Made by a program: the position numbers and the translations under genes. The notes below the pieces were generated by a model. The model worked only from the letters and a program-made list of their open reading frames with translations, was not told the DNA's origin and searched no databases. Source: Pseudomonadota bacterium (GTDB lineage Bacteria; Pseudomonadota; Gammaproteobacteria; Steroidobacterales; Steroidobacteraceae). Taken from it: a stretch of DNA of 43,887 bases. Where the stretch lies: positions 1-43,887 of the forward strand of contig JAFAGC010000113.1 of assembly GCA_023423065.1 (NCBI GenBank). The letters run 5' to 3'. This document shows, one piece after another, positions 15,217 to 26,000 of the stretch. Position 1 is the first letter of the stretch. Each line of letters starts with the position of its first letter.

Positions 15217-17313
15217 ATGAAGCTACGCGGGTTTCGGCAGGTCCATCGCATCGCGAGCGCCTGTGTGATGCTGATGTGCGCCGCGGGCGTCCAGGCCGCG
15301 GACCCGGCATCCGTCTCCGCCGCGTCGATCATTCCCGCCCCGCTCCAGGCCAGGTCCGCCGCCGGAGAATTCGTGTTCGATGCGAAGACGCGCGTCGCGC
15401 ATCGTGGGGCGGGCAGCGAACAGGCGGCGCAACGATTCGCCGAGCTCGCGAACCGCACGCACGGCATGCAACTGCCGCTCGCCGGCAAGGCGTCGGGCAA
15501 CATCGTGTTCGAAATCAGCCGCAACGCGCCGGCCGCCGATGAAGGTTACGCGCTACGCGTGACGCCCGGCCGCATCACGGTCAGCGCGCGCGAGGCGAAG
15601 GGCCTGTTCTATGGCGCGGTGACGTTGTGGCAGTTGCTGGGAAATCCCGAGGCGGGATCGCCGAAGATCGCCGCCGTGACGATCGAAGATGCGCCGCGTT
15701 TCCGCTGGCGCGGCCTCATGCTCGATACCGCGCGGTATTACCAGTCGCCCGAGTTCATCAAGCAGTTCATCGACTGGATGGCGTTGCACAAGCTCAACGT
15801 CTTCCACTGGCACCTGACCGACGACCAGGCGTGGCGCCTCGAGATCAGGAAACATCCGAAGTTGACGAGCGTCGGCGCATGGCGCGTACCCATGGGTCCG
15901 GCAGCCGCCGCGGACATCGATCCCGCGACGGGCAAGCCGCGCGTCATCGGTGGTTTCTATTCGCACGAGCAGGTGCGGGAGATCGTCGCGTACGCCGCCG
16001 CGCGGCACATCACGGTCGTGCCGGAGATCGAATTGCCGGGTCACGCGAGCGCAGCGGTGGTCGCCTATCCGGAGCTCGGCGTGAGCCGCACGTTGCCGAC
16101 CGCGGTGCCGGAGGAGTGGGGCATCTTCACGACGCTGTTCAATGCCGAGGAGTCGACGTTCGCGTTCTTCGAGGACGTGTTCGCCGAGGTGATGCAGCTC
16201 TTCCCGAGCGAATACATCCACGTCGGCGGCGACGAGGCATGGAAGGACGAGTGGGAGGCATCGCCCCGGATCCAGGCGCGCATGAAGGAGCTCGGCGTGA
16301 AGGACGAACACGCGCTGCAGAGCTACTTCATCCAGCGCGTGGAGAAGTACCTCAACAAACATGGCCGCAAGCTCATCGGCTGGGACGAGATCCTCGAGGG
16401 CGGGCTCGCACCCAACGCCACGGTGATGTCATGGCGCGGCATCGACGGCGCCATCGCGGCCGCGAAGGCCGGACACGACACCGTGCTGTCGCCGGCCCCC
16501 ACGCTGTACCTCGATCACTGGCAGAGCGACGGAGACCCGGCGCCCGGTCGCAGCGACACGATCTCGCTCAAGGACGTGTACGAGTTCAATCCCGTTCCGG
16601 ATTCCATCGCCGTCGAGCAGCGCCGTCACATCCTCGGCCTGCAGGCGAATCTGTGGGCGGAGTTCATGCGATCGCCGGAGCGCGTCACGTACCAGGCCTA
16701 TCCGCGTGTCTCCGCGCTCGCGGAGGTTGCGTGGTCGGCGCCCGCGCACATCGACTGGCTGAGCTTCCGCAATCGCATGCCGGACCAGCTCGCGCGTTAT
16801 CGCAAGCTCGGCATCGGTTACGCGCCCGGCGCCGCGGCCCAGCCGCTCGAAGTGCGCCGCCGCACCAGCCATCAGCTGCAGCCGTGCGCCGGCGGCTATC
16901 TACTGTCGCTCGAGGACGATGCGCCGCTCACGGGCGAGCGGGCCGTGTTCCTCGTGAGCATCACGAACCCGTGCTGGACCTGGAAGGCCGCGGATCTCAC
17001 GCAGGTGACCGGGTTGAGGGCCTCGGTCGGCCAGATCCCGTTCTCGTTCCAGATCGGCAAGGACGCGAAGAACATTCCGCTGGCGAAGCCGGCCGACGGC
17101 GCGGGCGAACTCGAAGTGCGCCTCGGCACCTGCGAAGGCGAGATCCTCGCCTCGTTGCCGATCGCGCCGGCCACGGCGAATCACGCGGTCACCACGCTGC
17201 CCGATGCGCCGTTCTCGAAGCTGACGGGCGCTCACGACCTGTGCATGCGATTCACGCGCGCAGGCATCGATCCGATCTGGACGATCGACAGCATCGAGCT
17301 GCTGGGATTGTAG
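15217..17313 (+). CDS. beta-N-acetylhexosaminidase, glycoside hydrolase family 20
   Basis: 698 residues from ATG 15217, placed by a strong AGGGGAGGT 6 nt upstream. A signal peptide (KLRGFRQVHRIASACVMLM, ending GVQA) sends it to the periplasm or beyond. A GH20b N-terminal domain precedes the catalytic barrel: GLMLDTARYYQ, FHWHLTDDQAWRLEI and the catalytic pair D339-E340 (HVGGDEAW), with LPGHASAAVVAYPELG and VMSWRGIDGAI. A C-terminal beta domain of about 120 residues follows. It removes terminal GlcNAc from chitooligosaccharides by substrate-assisted catalysis. Only 4 bp separate it from nagF, so hydrolysis and PTS uptake are in one operon. Confidence 0.95.
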   Translation: MKLRGFRQVHRIASACVMLMCAAGVQAADPASVSAASIIPAPLQARSAAGEFVFDAKTRVAHRGAGSEQAAQRFAELANRTHGMQLPLAGKASGNIVFEISRNAPAADEGYALRVTPGRITVSAREAKGLFYGAVTLWQLLGNPEAGSPKIAAVTIEDAPRFRWRGLMLDTARYYQSPEFIKQFIDWMALHKLNVFHWHLTDDQAWRLEIRKHPKLTSVGAWRVPMGPAAAADIDPATGKPRVIGGFYSHEQVREIVAYAAARHITVVPEIELPGHASAAVVAYPELGVSRTLPTAVPEEWGIFTTLFNAEESTFAFFEDVFAEVMQLFPSEYIHVGGDEAWKDEWEASPRIQARMKELGVKDEHALQSYFIQRVEKYLNKHGRKLIGWDEILEGGLAPNATVMSWRGIDGAIAAAKAGHDTVLSPAPTLYLDHWQSDGDPAPGRSDTISLKDVYEFNPVPDSIAVEQRRHILGLQANLWAEFMRSPERVTYQAYPRVSALAEVAWSAPAHIDWLSFRNRMPDQLARYRKLGIGYAPGAAAQPLEVRRRTSHQLQPCAGGYLLSLEDDAPLTGERAVFLVSITNPCWTWKAADLTQVTGLRASVGQIPFSFQIGKDAKNIPLAKPADGAGELEVRLGTCEGEILASLPIAPATANHAVTTLPDAPFSKLTGAHDLCMRFTRAGIDPIWTIDSIELLGL

Positions 17314-17317
17314 TCAG

Positions 17318-19837
17318 ATGGCGCGCCTGATCCTGCTCGCGCCGCTCGCCGGCTGGAGCGCACCGCTCGACGAGGTGCCGGACGCGGTGTTCGGGCAGCG
17401 CATGCTGGGCGACGGCGTCGCGATCGATCCGACCGGCAATACGCTGCACGCGCCTTGCGACGGTGAAATCATCTCCGTGCCGGCGTCGCTGCACGCGGTC
17501 GCGCTGCGCGCGCCGGACGGCGCCGAGGTGCTCGTGCACGTCGGAATCGACACCGTCGGGCTCGGTGGAAAGGGATTCTCGCCGCGCGTGAAGAAAGGCG
17601 ATCGCGTGCGCGCGGGCGATCCGCTGCTCGAGTTCGATATCGCCGAACTGGCGCGCACGGCCAAGAGCCTCATCACGCCCGTCATTCTCACGAATGGCGA
17701 GCACTTCAGGATCTTCGAGCCGCGCGTTTCGCGCGCCGTCGCGGTCGGCGATCCGCTGTTCGAAATACATGCAATCGGCGCGGTCGCGGACGCCGTCGTA
17801 CCGGGCGCGACGCAGGTCGCGAGCGAGCGTGTCGTCGCGCGGCAGGCCCACGGCATACACGCCCGGCCCGCGGCGCTGATCGCGCGCCTGGCGAAATCGG
17901 TGCCGGCCGAAATCGAGCTGCGCGCGCACGGCCGCGCCGCGAACGCGCGCAGCGCGGTCGGCCTCATGGCCCTTGGCATCCGCCACGGCGACGAAGTGGT
18001 GATCACGGGCGCGGGCGAAGGCGCGGCCGGCGCCATCGCGGAAATCTCCCGCCTGATTTCCACGCCGGACAAACCCGCCGCGCGTCCGCTGCCGCCACCC
18101 GTCGTTCAGACCACCCGCATCCTTACCACGGGCAACGACGCCTCGCTGCTGCGCGGCGTGATCGCCAGCCGCGGACTCGCGCTGGGCGGCGCCGCCTGGC
18201 TCAAGAGCGAAGACGTCACCGTGATCGAGCCCGGGCAAGGCATCGCCGTCGAGGCGGGCGCGTTCGAGCGCGCGCGCGAGGCGGTGCGCGCGCGACTGAG
18301 CCCGCTCGCGAAGGAAGCCTCGCCCACGGCGCGCGAGCTGATCGCCGCGCACATCGAGTTCCTGGAAGACCCCGAGTTGCTGGGAGCCGCGCGCGCGCTC
18401 ATCTCCACGGGCAAGAGCGCCGCGTTCGCCTGGCGCGCCGCGCTGCGCCAGGCCGCCGACGCATTGCGTGCGACGGGTGATTCGCGGCTCGCCGAGCGCG
18501 TCGACGATCTCGACGATCTCGAGCGGCAGGTTCTCGCCGTTCTCGGCGGATCCGACAGCGTGGCGCGCGCGGCGCTGCCGCCCGGAACGATCCTGCTCGC
18601 CCGCGACATGAGCCCATCGCAGCTCGTCGAACTCGAAGGCGGCAAGCCCGCCGGAATCGTGCTCGAGGCCGGTGGCCCGACCTCCCATGTGGCGGTGCTC
18701 GCCGCGTCGCTCGGGATTCCGATGCTGGTCGCGGTCGGGCGCAGGCTCAACGAGATTCGCGCGGGCACCACGCTCGCGCTCGATGCCGATGCGGGCTCGC
18801 TACGCATCGCGCCGGACGTCGCGCAGCGCGCCGACTTCGAATACGCGACCTCCGCGCGGCGCGAACGGCTGCGCCGCGAGCTCGAGGCGGCGCGCGGCGA
18901 CTGCCACGCCGCGAGCGGCGAGCGCATCGAGGTGTTCGCGAACCTGGGTTCGGTCGCCGACGCGAAGATCGCGATGGCGCACGGCGCCGAAGGCTGCGGA
19001 CTGCTGCGCACGGAGTTCCTGTTCCTCGACCGCGCGACCGCGCCGGACGAACGCGAGCAGCGCGAGGCCTGCCAGCGCATCGCGCGCGTGCTCGAGGGCC
19101 GGCCGCTCGTCATCCGCACGCTCGACGTCGGCGGCGACAAGCCGCTGTCCTATCTACCGCTTCCGGCCGAGGAGAATCCCGCGCTCGGTCTGCGCGGCAT
19201 CCGCGTGAGCCTGTGGCGTCCCGAGCTGCTGCGCACGCAGCTTCGCGCCATGCTCACGATCGAGCCCCCGGGCCAGTGCCGCATCCTGCTGCCGATGATC
19301 AACGACGTCGATGAGTTGCGGCGCGTGCGCGCGATCCTCGACGAGCTGGTGGCCGAGCTGCGCGTCGAGCGTCCGCAACTCGGCGTGATGATCGAAACGC
19401 CCGCGGCGGCCATGCTGGCCGACGCGCTGGCGCGCGAGGCGGATTTCCTTTCGGTCGGCACGAACGACCTATCGCAGTACACGCTGGCGATCGATCGCGG
19501 CAACGCCGAACTCGCCGCGCAGATCGACGCCGCGCATCCGGCGGTCCTGCGGCTGATCGGCAACGTCGCCACGGCGGCGGCCCGGCACTCGCGCATCGCG
19601 GCGGTGTGCGGCGGTCTCGCCTCGGATCCCGCGGCCGTCCCATTGTTGTTAGGGCTGGGCATCAGCGAGCTTTCGGTCGTTCCCGCGCAGATTCCGCACA
19701 TCAAGGAAGTGGTGCGGGCCAGCACACTCGATGTGTGCCGCGCGCTCGCCGAACGCGGGCTGGCACTCGAATCGGCGGCCGCGGTGCGCGAGCTGCTGGC
19801 GAAGTCGGCCGGTTACGGCGCGGGAGCGCAGTCATGA
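17318..19837 (+). CDS. nagF: fused PTS phosphotransferase EIIA-HPr-Enzyme I for N-acetylglucosamine
   Basis: 839 residues carrying three PTS parts in one chain. The order is EIIA of the glucose type (about 1-150, phospho-histidine H74 in VLVHVGIDTVGLGGKGF), HPr (about 165-255, H181 in AHGIHARPAALI) and Enzyme I (about 270-830, H457 in GGPTSHVAVLAA, plus GLLRTEFLFLDR and CGGLASDP near the PEP site). It relays phosphate from PEP to the NagE EIIB domain. Pseudomonas NagF is a comparable fusion. It overlaps nagE by ATGA. No separate ptsH or ptsI is needed for this sugar. Confidence 0.95.
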   Translation: MARLILLAPLAGWSAPLDEVPDAVFGQRMLGDGVAIDPTGNTLHAPCDGEIISVPASLHAVALRAPDGAEVLVHVGIDTVGLGGKGFSPRVKKGDRVRAGDPLLEFDIAELARTAKSLITPVILTNGEHFRIFEPRVSRAVAVGDPLFEIHAIGAVADAVVPGATQVASERVVARQAHGIHARPAALIARLAKSVPAEIELRAHGRAANARSAVGLMALGIRHGDEVVITGAGEGAAGAIAEISRLISTPDKPAARPLPPPVVQTTRILTTGNDASLLRGVIASRGLALGGAAWLKSEDVTVIEPGQGIAVEAGAFERAREAVRARLSPLAKEASPTARELIAAHIEFLEDPELLGAARALISTGKSAAFAWRAALRQAADALRATGDSRLAERVDDLDDLERQVLAVLGGSDSVARAALPPGTILLARDMSPSQLVELEGGKPAGIVLEAGGPTSHVAVLAASLGIPMLVAVGRRLNEIRAGTTLALDADAGSLRIAPDVAQRADFEYATSARRERLRRELEAARGDCHAASGERIEVFANLGSVADAKIAMAHGAEGCGLLRTEFLFLDRATAPDEREQREACQRIARVLEGRPLVIRTLDVGGDKPLSYLPLPAEENPALGLRGIRVSLWRPELLRTQLRAMLTIEPPGQCRILLPMINDVDELRRVRAILDELVAELRVERPQLGVMIETPAAAMLADALAREADFLSVGTNDLSQYTLAIDRGNAELAAQIDAAHPAVLRLIGNVATAAARHSRIAAVCGGLASDPAAVPLLLGLGISELSVVPAQIPHIKEVVRASTLDVCRALAERGLALESAAAVRELLAKSAGYGAGAQS

Positions 19838-21618
19838 AGAATGTCCTGTCCGGCCTGCAGAGTCTGGGCCGCGCCATGATGCTGCCGATCGCCGTCCTGC
19901 CGGTGGCGGCGCTGCTCTTGCGGCTCGGCCAGCCCGACCTGCTCGACGTTCCCGCCATCGCGGCCGCGGGCGATGCGATCTTCGCGAACCTCGGCCTGTT
20001 GTTCGCGATCGGCATCGCGGTGGGGCTCGCGCGCGAGAATCACGGCGCCGCGGGTCTGGCGGGCGTGGTTGCCTACCTGATCACGACGAAGGGCGCGGAG
20101 CTGCTGCTCGTCGTGCCGCCCGAAGTCACCGCCGGCCTGGGAGGCGCGGCGCTCGACCTGGCCGAGAAGGCGTTCCGCGCGCGGGAGATCGCCAAGCTCA
20201 GCGTGCCCGCCGGCATCCTGTGCGGTCTGCTCGCCGGAGCGCTCTACAACCGTTACAGCGACGTGCGCCTGCCCGCATACCTCGCGTTCTTCGGCGGCCG
20301 ACGCTTCGTGCCGATCGTCTCCGGGTTTGCGGGCATCGTGCTCGCCCTGTGTTTCGGATACGGGTTCCCGATCCTCGAGCACGGCATGGACTCGTTGAGC
20401 CGCGCGGTACTCGGCTCGGAATCGTTCGGCCTGTTCGCCTACGGTGTGCTCAACCGCGCGCTCATCGTCACCGGGCTGCATCACATCGCCAACAACATGG
20501 CGTGGTTCCTGATCGGCGACTTCCCGACGGCGACCGGCATTGTCACCGGCGATCTCAAGCGATTCTTCGCCGGCGATCCGACGGCCGGTGCGTTCATGAG
20601 CGGATTCTTCCCGGTCATGATGTTCGGACTGCCGGCGGCGTGCCTCGCGATGTACCAGGCCGCGCGTCCCGAGCGGCGCAAGGCGGTAGGCGGCATGTTC
20701 CTGTCGATGGGACTGACGTCCTTCCTGACCGGCGTCACCGAACCCATCGAGTTCGCCTTCATGTTCCTCGCACCCGTGCTCTACGCGCTGCACGCGCTCA
20801 TGACCGGCCTGGCGATGGTGATCATGGACTTCATGAACGTGAAGCTCGGCTTCGGCTTTTCGGCTGGCCTGTTCGACTACGTGCTGAACTTCCCGCTGTC
20901 GACGAACCCATTGCTGCTGATTCCGATCGGGGCGTTCTATTTCGCGCTGTATTACGGGGTGTTCCGGTTCGCGATCCGGCGCTTCAACCTCAAGACCCCT
21001 GGACGCGAGCCCGAGGAAGGCCCGGCGCAGGCCGAGACCCCGATCGACGACGGCGCCGAGGCGTGGATCCGCGCACTCGGCGGCGCGGCGAACATCGTCG
21101 CGCTCGATGCCTGCACGACCCGGCTGCGACTCAACGTCGCCGGCGGCGCCATCGACGAGGCGGCGCTGCGCCGGCTCGGCGCGCGCGGGTTCGTGCGTCC
21201 TTCCGCGAATACGCTTCAGGTGGTCGTCGGACCCATCGCGGATCAGCTCTCCGACCGGTTGAGGCAGGTGTTGCGCGGCAACGATGCAAATGCCGACGTC
21301 CCTCCAACGCAGCCGGCATCCACGGCGGAGGCCACTTCGAATCCAGGGCCGGTCCCGACGCCCTCCGTTTCCGCGGGAGACGTAAGGGCCCTGGCCGCGG
21401 CCTTCGGGGGCACCGCGAACCTGGCCGGGGTCGAGGTCCATTCCACGCGGATCGGGGTCACCCTCAGGGACCCCCAGGCGGCCGATCCACAGGCCATCCA
21501 GGCGGCCGGTTTCAGGGGTGCGGTGCGGGTGGCGGATGCCCTGTGGCACGTGATCGTGGGTCCCGATTCCGGGTCGGTTGCGGACGAACTTCGCGGGTTG
21601 GCGCGGCCCGCCGATTAA
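19834..21618 (+). CDS. nagE: PTS N-acetylglucosamine permease EIIC-EIIB with an extra degenerate EIIB
   Basis: 594 residues from ATG 19834 inside the nagF stop. EIIC (about 1-395) has the glucose/GlcNAc-type landmarks LHHIANNMAWF, GFFPVMMFGLPAACLAMY and LTGVTEPIEFAFMF. An EIIB domain carries the phospho-cysteine C427 (ALDACTTRLRLNV). After a Pro/Thr-rich linker a second EIIB-like domain begins (about 515 onward). Its matching position reads GVEVHSTRIGVTL, with H536 in place of the cysteine, so it cannot take the usual phosphate. The protein imports GlcNAc as GlcNAc-6-phosphate. Confidence 0.94.
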   Translation: MKNVLSGLQSLGRAMMLPIAVLPVAALLLRLGQPDLLDVPAIAAAGDAIFANLGLLFAIGIAVGLARENHGAAGLAGVVAYLITTKGAELLLVVPPEVTAGLGGAALDLAEKAFRAREIAKLSVPAGILCGLLAGALYNRYSDVRLPAYLAFFGGRRFVPIVSGFAGIVLALCFGYGFPILEHGMDSLSRAVLGSESFGLFAYGVLNRALIVTGLHHIANNMAWFLIGDFPTATGIVTGDLKRFFAGDPTAGAFMSGFFPVMMFGLPAACLAMYQAARPERRKAVGGMFLSMGLTSFLTGVTEPIEFAFMFLAPVLYALHALMTGLAMVIMDFMNVKLGFGFSAGLFDYVLNFPLSTNPLLLIPIGAFYFALYYGVFRFAIRRFNLKTPGREPEEGPAQAETPIDDGAEAWIRALGGAANIVALDACTTRLRLNVAGGAIDEAALRRLGARGFVRPSANTLQVVVGPIADQLSDRLRQVLRGNDANADVPPTQPASTAEATSNPGPVPTPSVSAGDVRALAAAFGGTANLAGVEVHSTRIGVTLRDPQAADPQAIQAAGFRGAVRVADALWHVIVGPDSGSVADELRGLARPAD

Positions 21619-21830
21619 TTCCGTCGGTATGACGAAGATCACTTGCGATTCGGGATCGCGATAGGCATCGTGCGCGCCTTGATTACCGGGCGCGACGGTC
21701 CTCAGTCGGGTTCCAGCCGCGATCACGCGCCCGCAAAAAAACAATATCAATCAATCATTATTTAGTTAGCCAACGTGCAACCCGGGGGGCGGTTGAAGCG
21801 TCTGAGTTCGTGTCGCCAAAGGAAGATCGC
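21619..21830. other. intergenic region between nagE and the RND operon
   Basis: 212 bp. It is notably A/T-rich near 21736-21770 (an A7 run, then TATCAATCAATCATTATTTAG), which is unusual for this genome and is the likely promoter area for the efflux genes. It includes one TAGTTAG motif (21763-21769). I see no clear terminator for nagE and no small gene. Confidence 0.5.
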
Positions 21831-22976
21831 GTGATTCTCAACAATAGAAAAGTCTCGAGGCTCGGCCTCGTCTCCGCACTCACGATTTCGATCCTGGCCC
21901 TGGCCGCTTGCGGCAAGGGATCCGGAAACACGCCGGACAAGCAGGACCTGACGCCGCTGCTGATCTCCCCGGACGACGTGCTCTCGGCCAACAGCAGCGC
22001 GTTGGCGTCGGGCCCGTCGGTTACGGGCTCGATCCAGCCCGAGCGGCGCGCCGACCTCAGGGCCGAAGTGCCCGCCGTCGTGCTGGCGGTCCTCAAGGAG
22101 AATGGCGACCCGGTCAAGCGCGGAGATCTTCTCGTGCGGCTCGACCAGACCTCGATCCGCGACAGCCTGATGTCCGCGCAGTCTTCGATGAACGCGGCCG
22201 AACAGGCTTTCGAGCAGGCCGAACGCCAGTACCAGCGCATGCTGAAGCTGCGCGAGACCGGCGTGGTCTCGGCCCAGCAGGTCGAGGACGCCGAGATCCG
22301 CCGCAATTCCGCGCAGAGCGAACGTGAAGCCGCGCGCTCGCGCGTGGTGACCGCGCGCCAGCAGCTCGAGCGCACCGAAGTGCGCGCGCCGTTCGACGGC
22401 ATCGTGAGCGACCGCCAGGTGTCGGCGGGCGACACGCTGCAGATCGGCAAGGAACTGCTCAAGGTCATCGACCCGGGCAGCCTGCGTTTCGAAGGTTTCA
22501 TTTCCGCCGACAACATCGGCGAAGTGCGCGCGGGCCAGGCGGTCTGGTTCCGCATTCACGGCTTCGGCGAACGCGAATTCACCGGCAAGGTGACCCGCGT
22601 CAACCCGTCCGCGAACGCCACGACGCGCCAGGTCGAAGTCCTGGTGAGCTTCGACGACGCCGGCCAGCAGCCCAACGTGGCAGGCTTGTACGCGGAAGGA
22701 CGCGTGGAAACCCGCACCGCATCGAAACTCGCATTGCCCAGCGCCGCCGTCGTCCGCGAAGGCGACAAGGCGTACGCCTGGGCCATCCGCGAGGCCAAGC
22801 TGCAGAAGGCCGAGCTCACGCTCGGCGAACGCGATCCGCGTTCGGGCGCGTACGTCGTGAACGCCGGTATCAACGAGGGCGAGGACGTGCTGCGTTTTCC
22901 GAGCGCGACGTTGAAGGAAGGTCAGCCAGTCACATTCGAGCAAGCGAACAAGACCGCAGTGGTCGTCGAGAAGTAA
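21831..22976 (+). CDS. RND efflux periplasmic adaptor (membrane-fusion) lipoprotein
   Basis: 381 residues from GTG 21831, chosen because AAGGAAG lies about 6 nt upstream; an earlier GTG at 21810 has none. A lipoprotein signal ends in LALAAC (lipid-bearing C27). The HlyD/AcrA layout follows: barrel-sandwich halves (VVLAVLKENGDPVKRGDLLVR and EVRAPFDGIVSDRQVSAGD), an alpha-hairpin coiled coil between them (about 105-175), then beta-barrel and membrane-proximal domains. It bridges the pump to an outer-membrane channel, which is not encoded here. The pump gene follows 27 bp later. Confidence 0.93.
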   Translation: MILNNRKVSRLGLVSALTISILALAACGKGSGNTPDKQDLTPLLISPDDVLSANSSALASGPSVTGSIQPERRADLRAEVPAVVLAVLKENGDPVKRGDLLVRLDQTSIRDSLMSAQSSMNAAEQAFEQAERQYQRMLKLRETGVVSAQQVEDAEIRRNSAQSEREAARSRVVTARQQLERTEVRAPFDGIVSDRQVSAGDTLQIGKELLKVIDPGSLRFEGFISADNIGEVRAGQAVWFRIHGFGEREFTGKVTRVNPSANATTRQVEVLVSFDDAGQQPNVAGLYAEGRVETRTASKLALPSAAVVREGDKAYAWAIREAKLQKAELTLGERDPRSGAYVVNAGINEGEDVLRFPSATLKEGQPVTFEQANKTAVVVEK

Positions 22977-23003
22977 TCGCGGCCAAACAAGGGAGTTCCC
23001 TCG

Positions 23004-26000
23004 ATGTTGCTTTCCAATTTCAGCATCAAGCAACCGGTCACCACGGTCGCGATCATCATCGTGCTCATGTGCCTCGGTTTGCTCGCGCTCAAGAATCTGC
23101 GCGTCAACCAGATCCCGGACGTCGATCAGCCGGTGATGGTCGTGAGTTTCCCCTATCCGGGCGCATCGCCCGAAGCGGTGGAGCGCGACATCATCAATCG
23201 CGTCGAGAAGTCGCTGCAGAGCATTCCGCAGGTCTACGAACTGCAGTCGACGGCGATGGACGGCAACGGCCAGTTCGTCATCATCTTCGACTTCAAGAAG
23301 AACATGTCCGAGGCCGGCGACGAGGTGCGCAACGCGATTGCCGCCGTGCGCTACAAGATGCCGCTCGAAATGCGCGAGCCGATCCTGTGGCGCGTCGATC
23401 CGGCGGCCCAGCCCATCATGAATCTCGGGCTGTCCTCGACGAAGCTGTCGCACGCGGAGATCTCGCGCCTCGCCGAGGACGTGCTCGCCGACCAGATCCG
23501 CGCGCTCGATGGCGTCGCGGTGGTCAACGTCGACGGCGCGTTGCGCCGCGAGTTGTCCGTGCTGCTGCACGCGCAGAAGCTGCGCGAGTTCAACGTGTCC
23601 GCCGCCGACGTGGTCAACGCGCTGCGCGCGCAGAACACGAATGCGCCCGTGGGCCGCGTGAAGGGCGAGCTCGACGAGCAGCTCATCCGCCTGGTGGGCC
23701 GCATCGAAAGGCCCGCCGACTTCAACGACATCGTGATCAAGCGCCTTGGAAACGAGGTCGTGCGACTCGGGCAGGTAGCGACGGTCGAAGACGGTTTCGC
23801 CGAACCCGGCAGCTACAGCCTGCGGTCGGGCAGCCCCAACGTGGGTCTGTCGGTGATCCGCCAGCGCGAGGCGAGCACGGTGACCGTGGCCGAGCGCATT
23901 CGCGATGAAGTCAAGAAGATCAACGAGACGCTCCCCGAAGGCACGAAGCTCGAAGTCACGCGCGACGGCGGCGAGGAAGCCTCGAGCAATCTCAACAACG
24001 TGATCCACGCGCTGGTTTTCGGTGCGGGCCTCACGATCTTCGTGGTCTACGCGTTCCTGAATTCCTGGCGATCGACGCTGATCACCGGCCTGTCGTTGCC
24101 GACCTCGGCGATCGCGGCATTCATCGCCGTCTGGCTGTGCGGGTTCACGCTGAACTTCATGACCCTGCTCGGCCTGTCGCTCGCGATCGGCGTGCTCATC
24201 GATGACGCCATCGTGGTGCGCGAAAACATAGTCCGGCACATGGAACGGGGCGAAGACCGCGTGGCCGCCGCGCGCAACGGCACGGCGGAAATCGGTCTCG
24301 CGGTCACCGCGACCACGTTGTCGATCGTCGCGGTGTTCGTGCCCGTCGCCTTCATGGGCGGCGGCGCGGGCGAGTGGTTCCGGCCGTTCGCGGTCACTGT
24401 CGCGGCCTCGGTGCTCGTCAGCCTCTTCATCTCTTTCACGCTGGATCCCATGCTGTCGGCGTACTGGGGCGATCCGCCGGGACACGCGCAGCGCGAGCGC
24501 CGCGGCCTCGAGAAGTACTTCGCGAAGTTCAACGTGTGGTTCGACCACCAGGCAGACCGCTACGGCAACGTCATCGCCTGGGCGCTGCACCACCGCAAGT
24601 GGATGGCGTGGGGCTCGTTGTTCCTGCTGATCGGCTCGTGCGGCTATCAAACCACCCTCGGCGGAAGCGAGTTCCTGCCGAAGTCGGACTACGGCACGCT
24701 GGCCATCGAGGTCCGCACGCCGTCGAGCACCAGCCTCGAATACGCCCGCAACAAGGTCCAGAAGGCGGCGGATCTCGCGCTCGCGATGGACGAAACGAAG
24801 AGCACCGACGCGCGCGTCAGCTCGACGGGCGGTCGCGTCTGGGTGGAGGTCGGCGACAAGTCGGAACGCTCGAAGTCGCTGGAGGAGCTGGCTGCCGAAT
24901 TGCGCGAAAAACTCAAGCAGCTGGTCGGCGCCGAGTACGTCGTGTTCGACGATCTGAACCAGGGCGTGCGCAAGCCGGTGCAGATCCAGTTCTACGGCAC
25001 CGATTCGCGCAAGCTCATGGAGATCACCAACGAGTTCATGGAGAAGGTCCGGGAGATCCCGGGCGCCGTGGACGTCGGGCTGTCCGAGCAGGATCCCAAG
25101 GACGAGCTGCGCATCGAGATCGATCGCGGCCTCGCCAACCAGCTCGGCATTTCGGTGAACGATGCGGCGCAGACCCTGCGCGTGGCCTTCGCGGGCGTTG
25201 AAGTCGGCGACTGGGTGGACCCGGTCGGCCAGTCGCGCGACGTGGCCGTGCGTCTCGCGCCGGAAGATCGCGTGAGCGCCGAGAACATCGAGCACCTGCC
25301 CATCAACGTCACGGGCACGAGCATGATGGTCCCGCTCGAACAGATCGCGACCATCACGATGGACAAGGGCCCGGCACGCATCCAGCACCTGAACGGCAAG
25401 CGCACGGTCACGGTGGCCGCGAACGTCGATCGCGTCGATGCGGGTACCGTGACGCGCAAGGCCCAGGAGATCGCGAACGCGATCGAATTCCCGCAGGGTT
25501 ACGGCATCGAACTGGGTGGTGCTTCGCGCGACCAGTCCGAACTGTTCTCCGAGATGTTCACGGCGCTGATCATGGGCATCTTCGTGATGTACCTGGTGCT
25601 CGTGATGCAGTTCGGCTCGTTCACGGCGCCGCTCGCGATCATGATCTCGCTGCCGTTGTCCCTGATCGGCGTGGTGCTCGCGCTGAACCTGACGGGTGGC
25701 ACGCTCAATCTCATGAGCTTCATCGGCATCATCATGCTCATGGGCCTCGTGGCGAAGAATGCCATCCTGCTGCTCGACTGCACTCGCGAAGAAGAGAAGC
25801 GCGGTGTCGATCGCGAGGAGGCGCTGATGCACGCGGGCCGGGTGCGCTTCCGCCCGATCATGATGACCACCTTCGCGCTGATCGCCGGCATGATGCCGGT
25901 GGCGATCGGCATAGGTGAGGGCGGGGAGTTCTACAGCCCGATGGCCGTGGCCATCATCGGCGGCGTCATCACTTCGACGTTGTTGACGCTGCTGGTCGTG

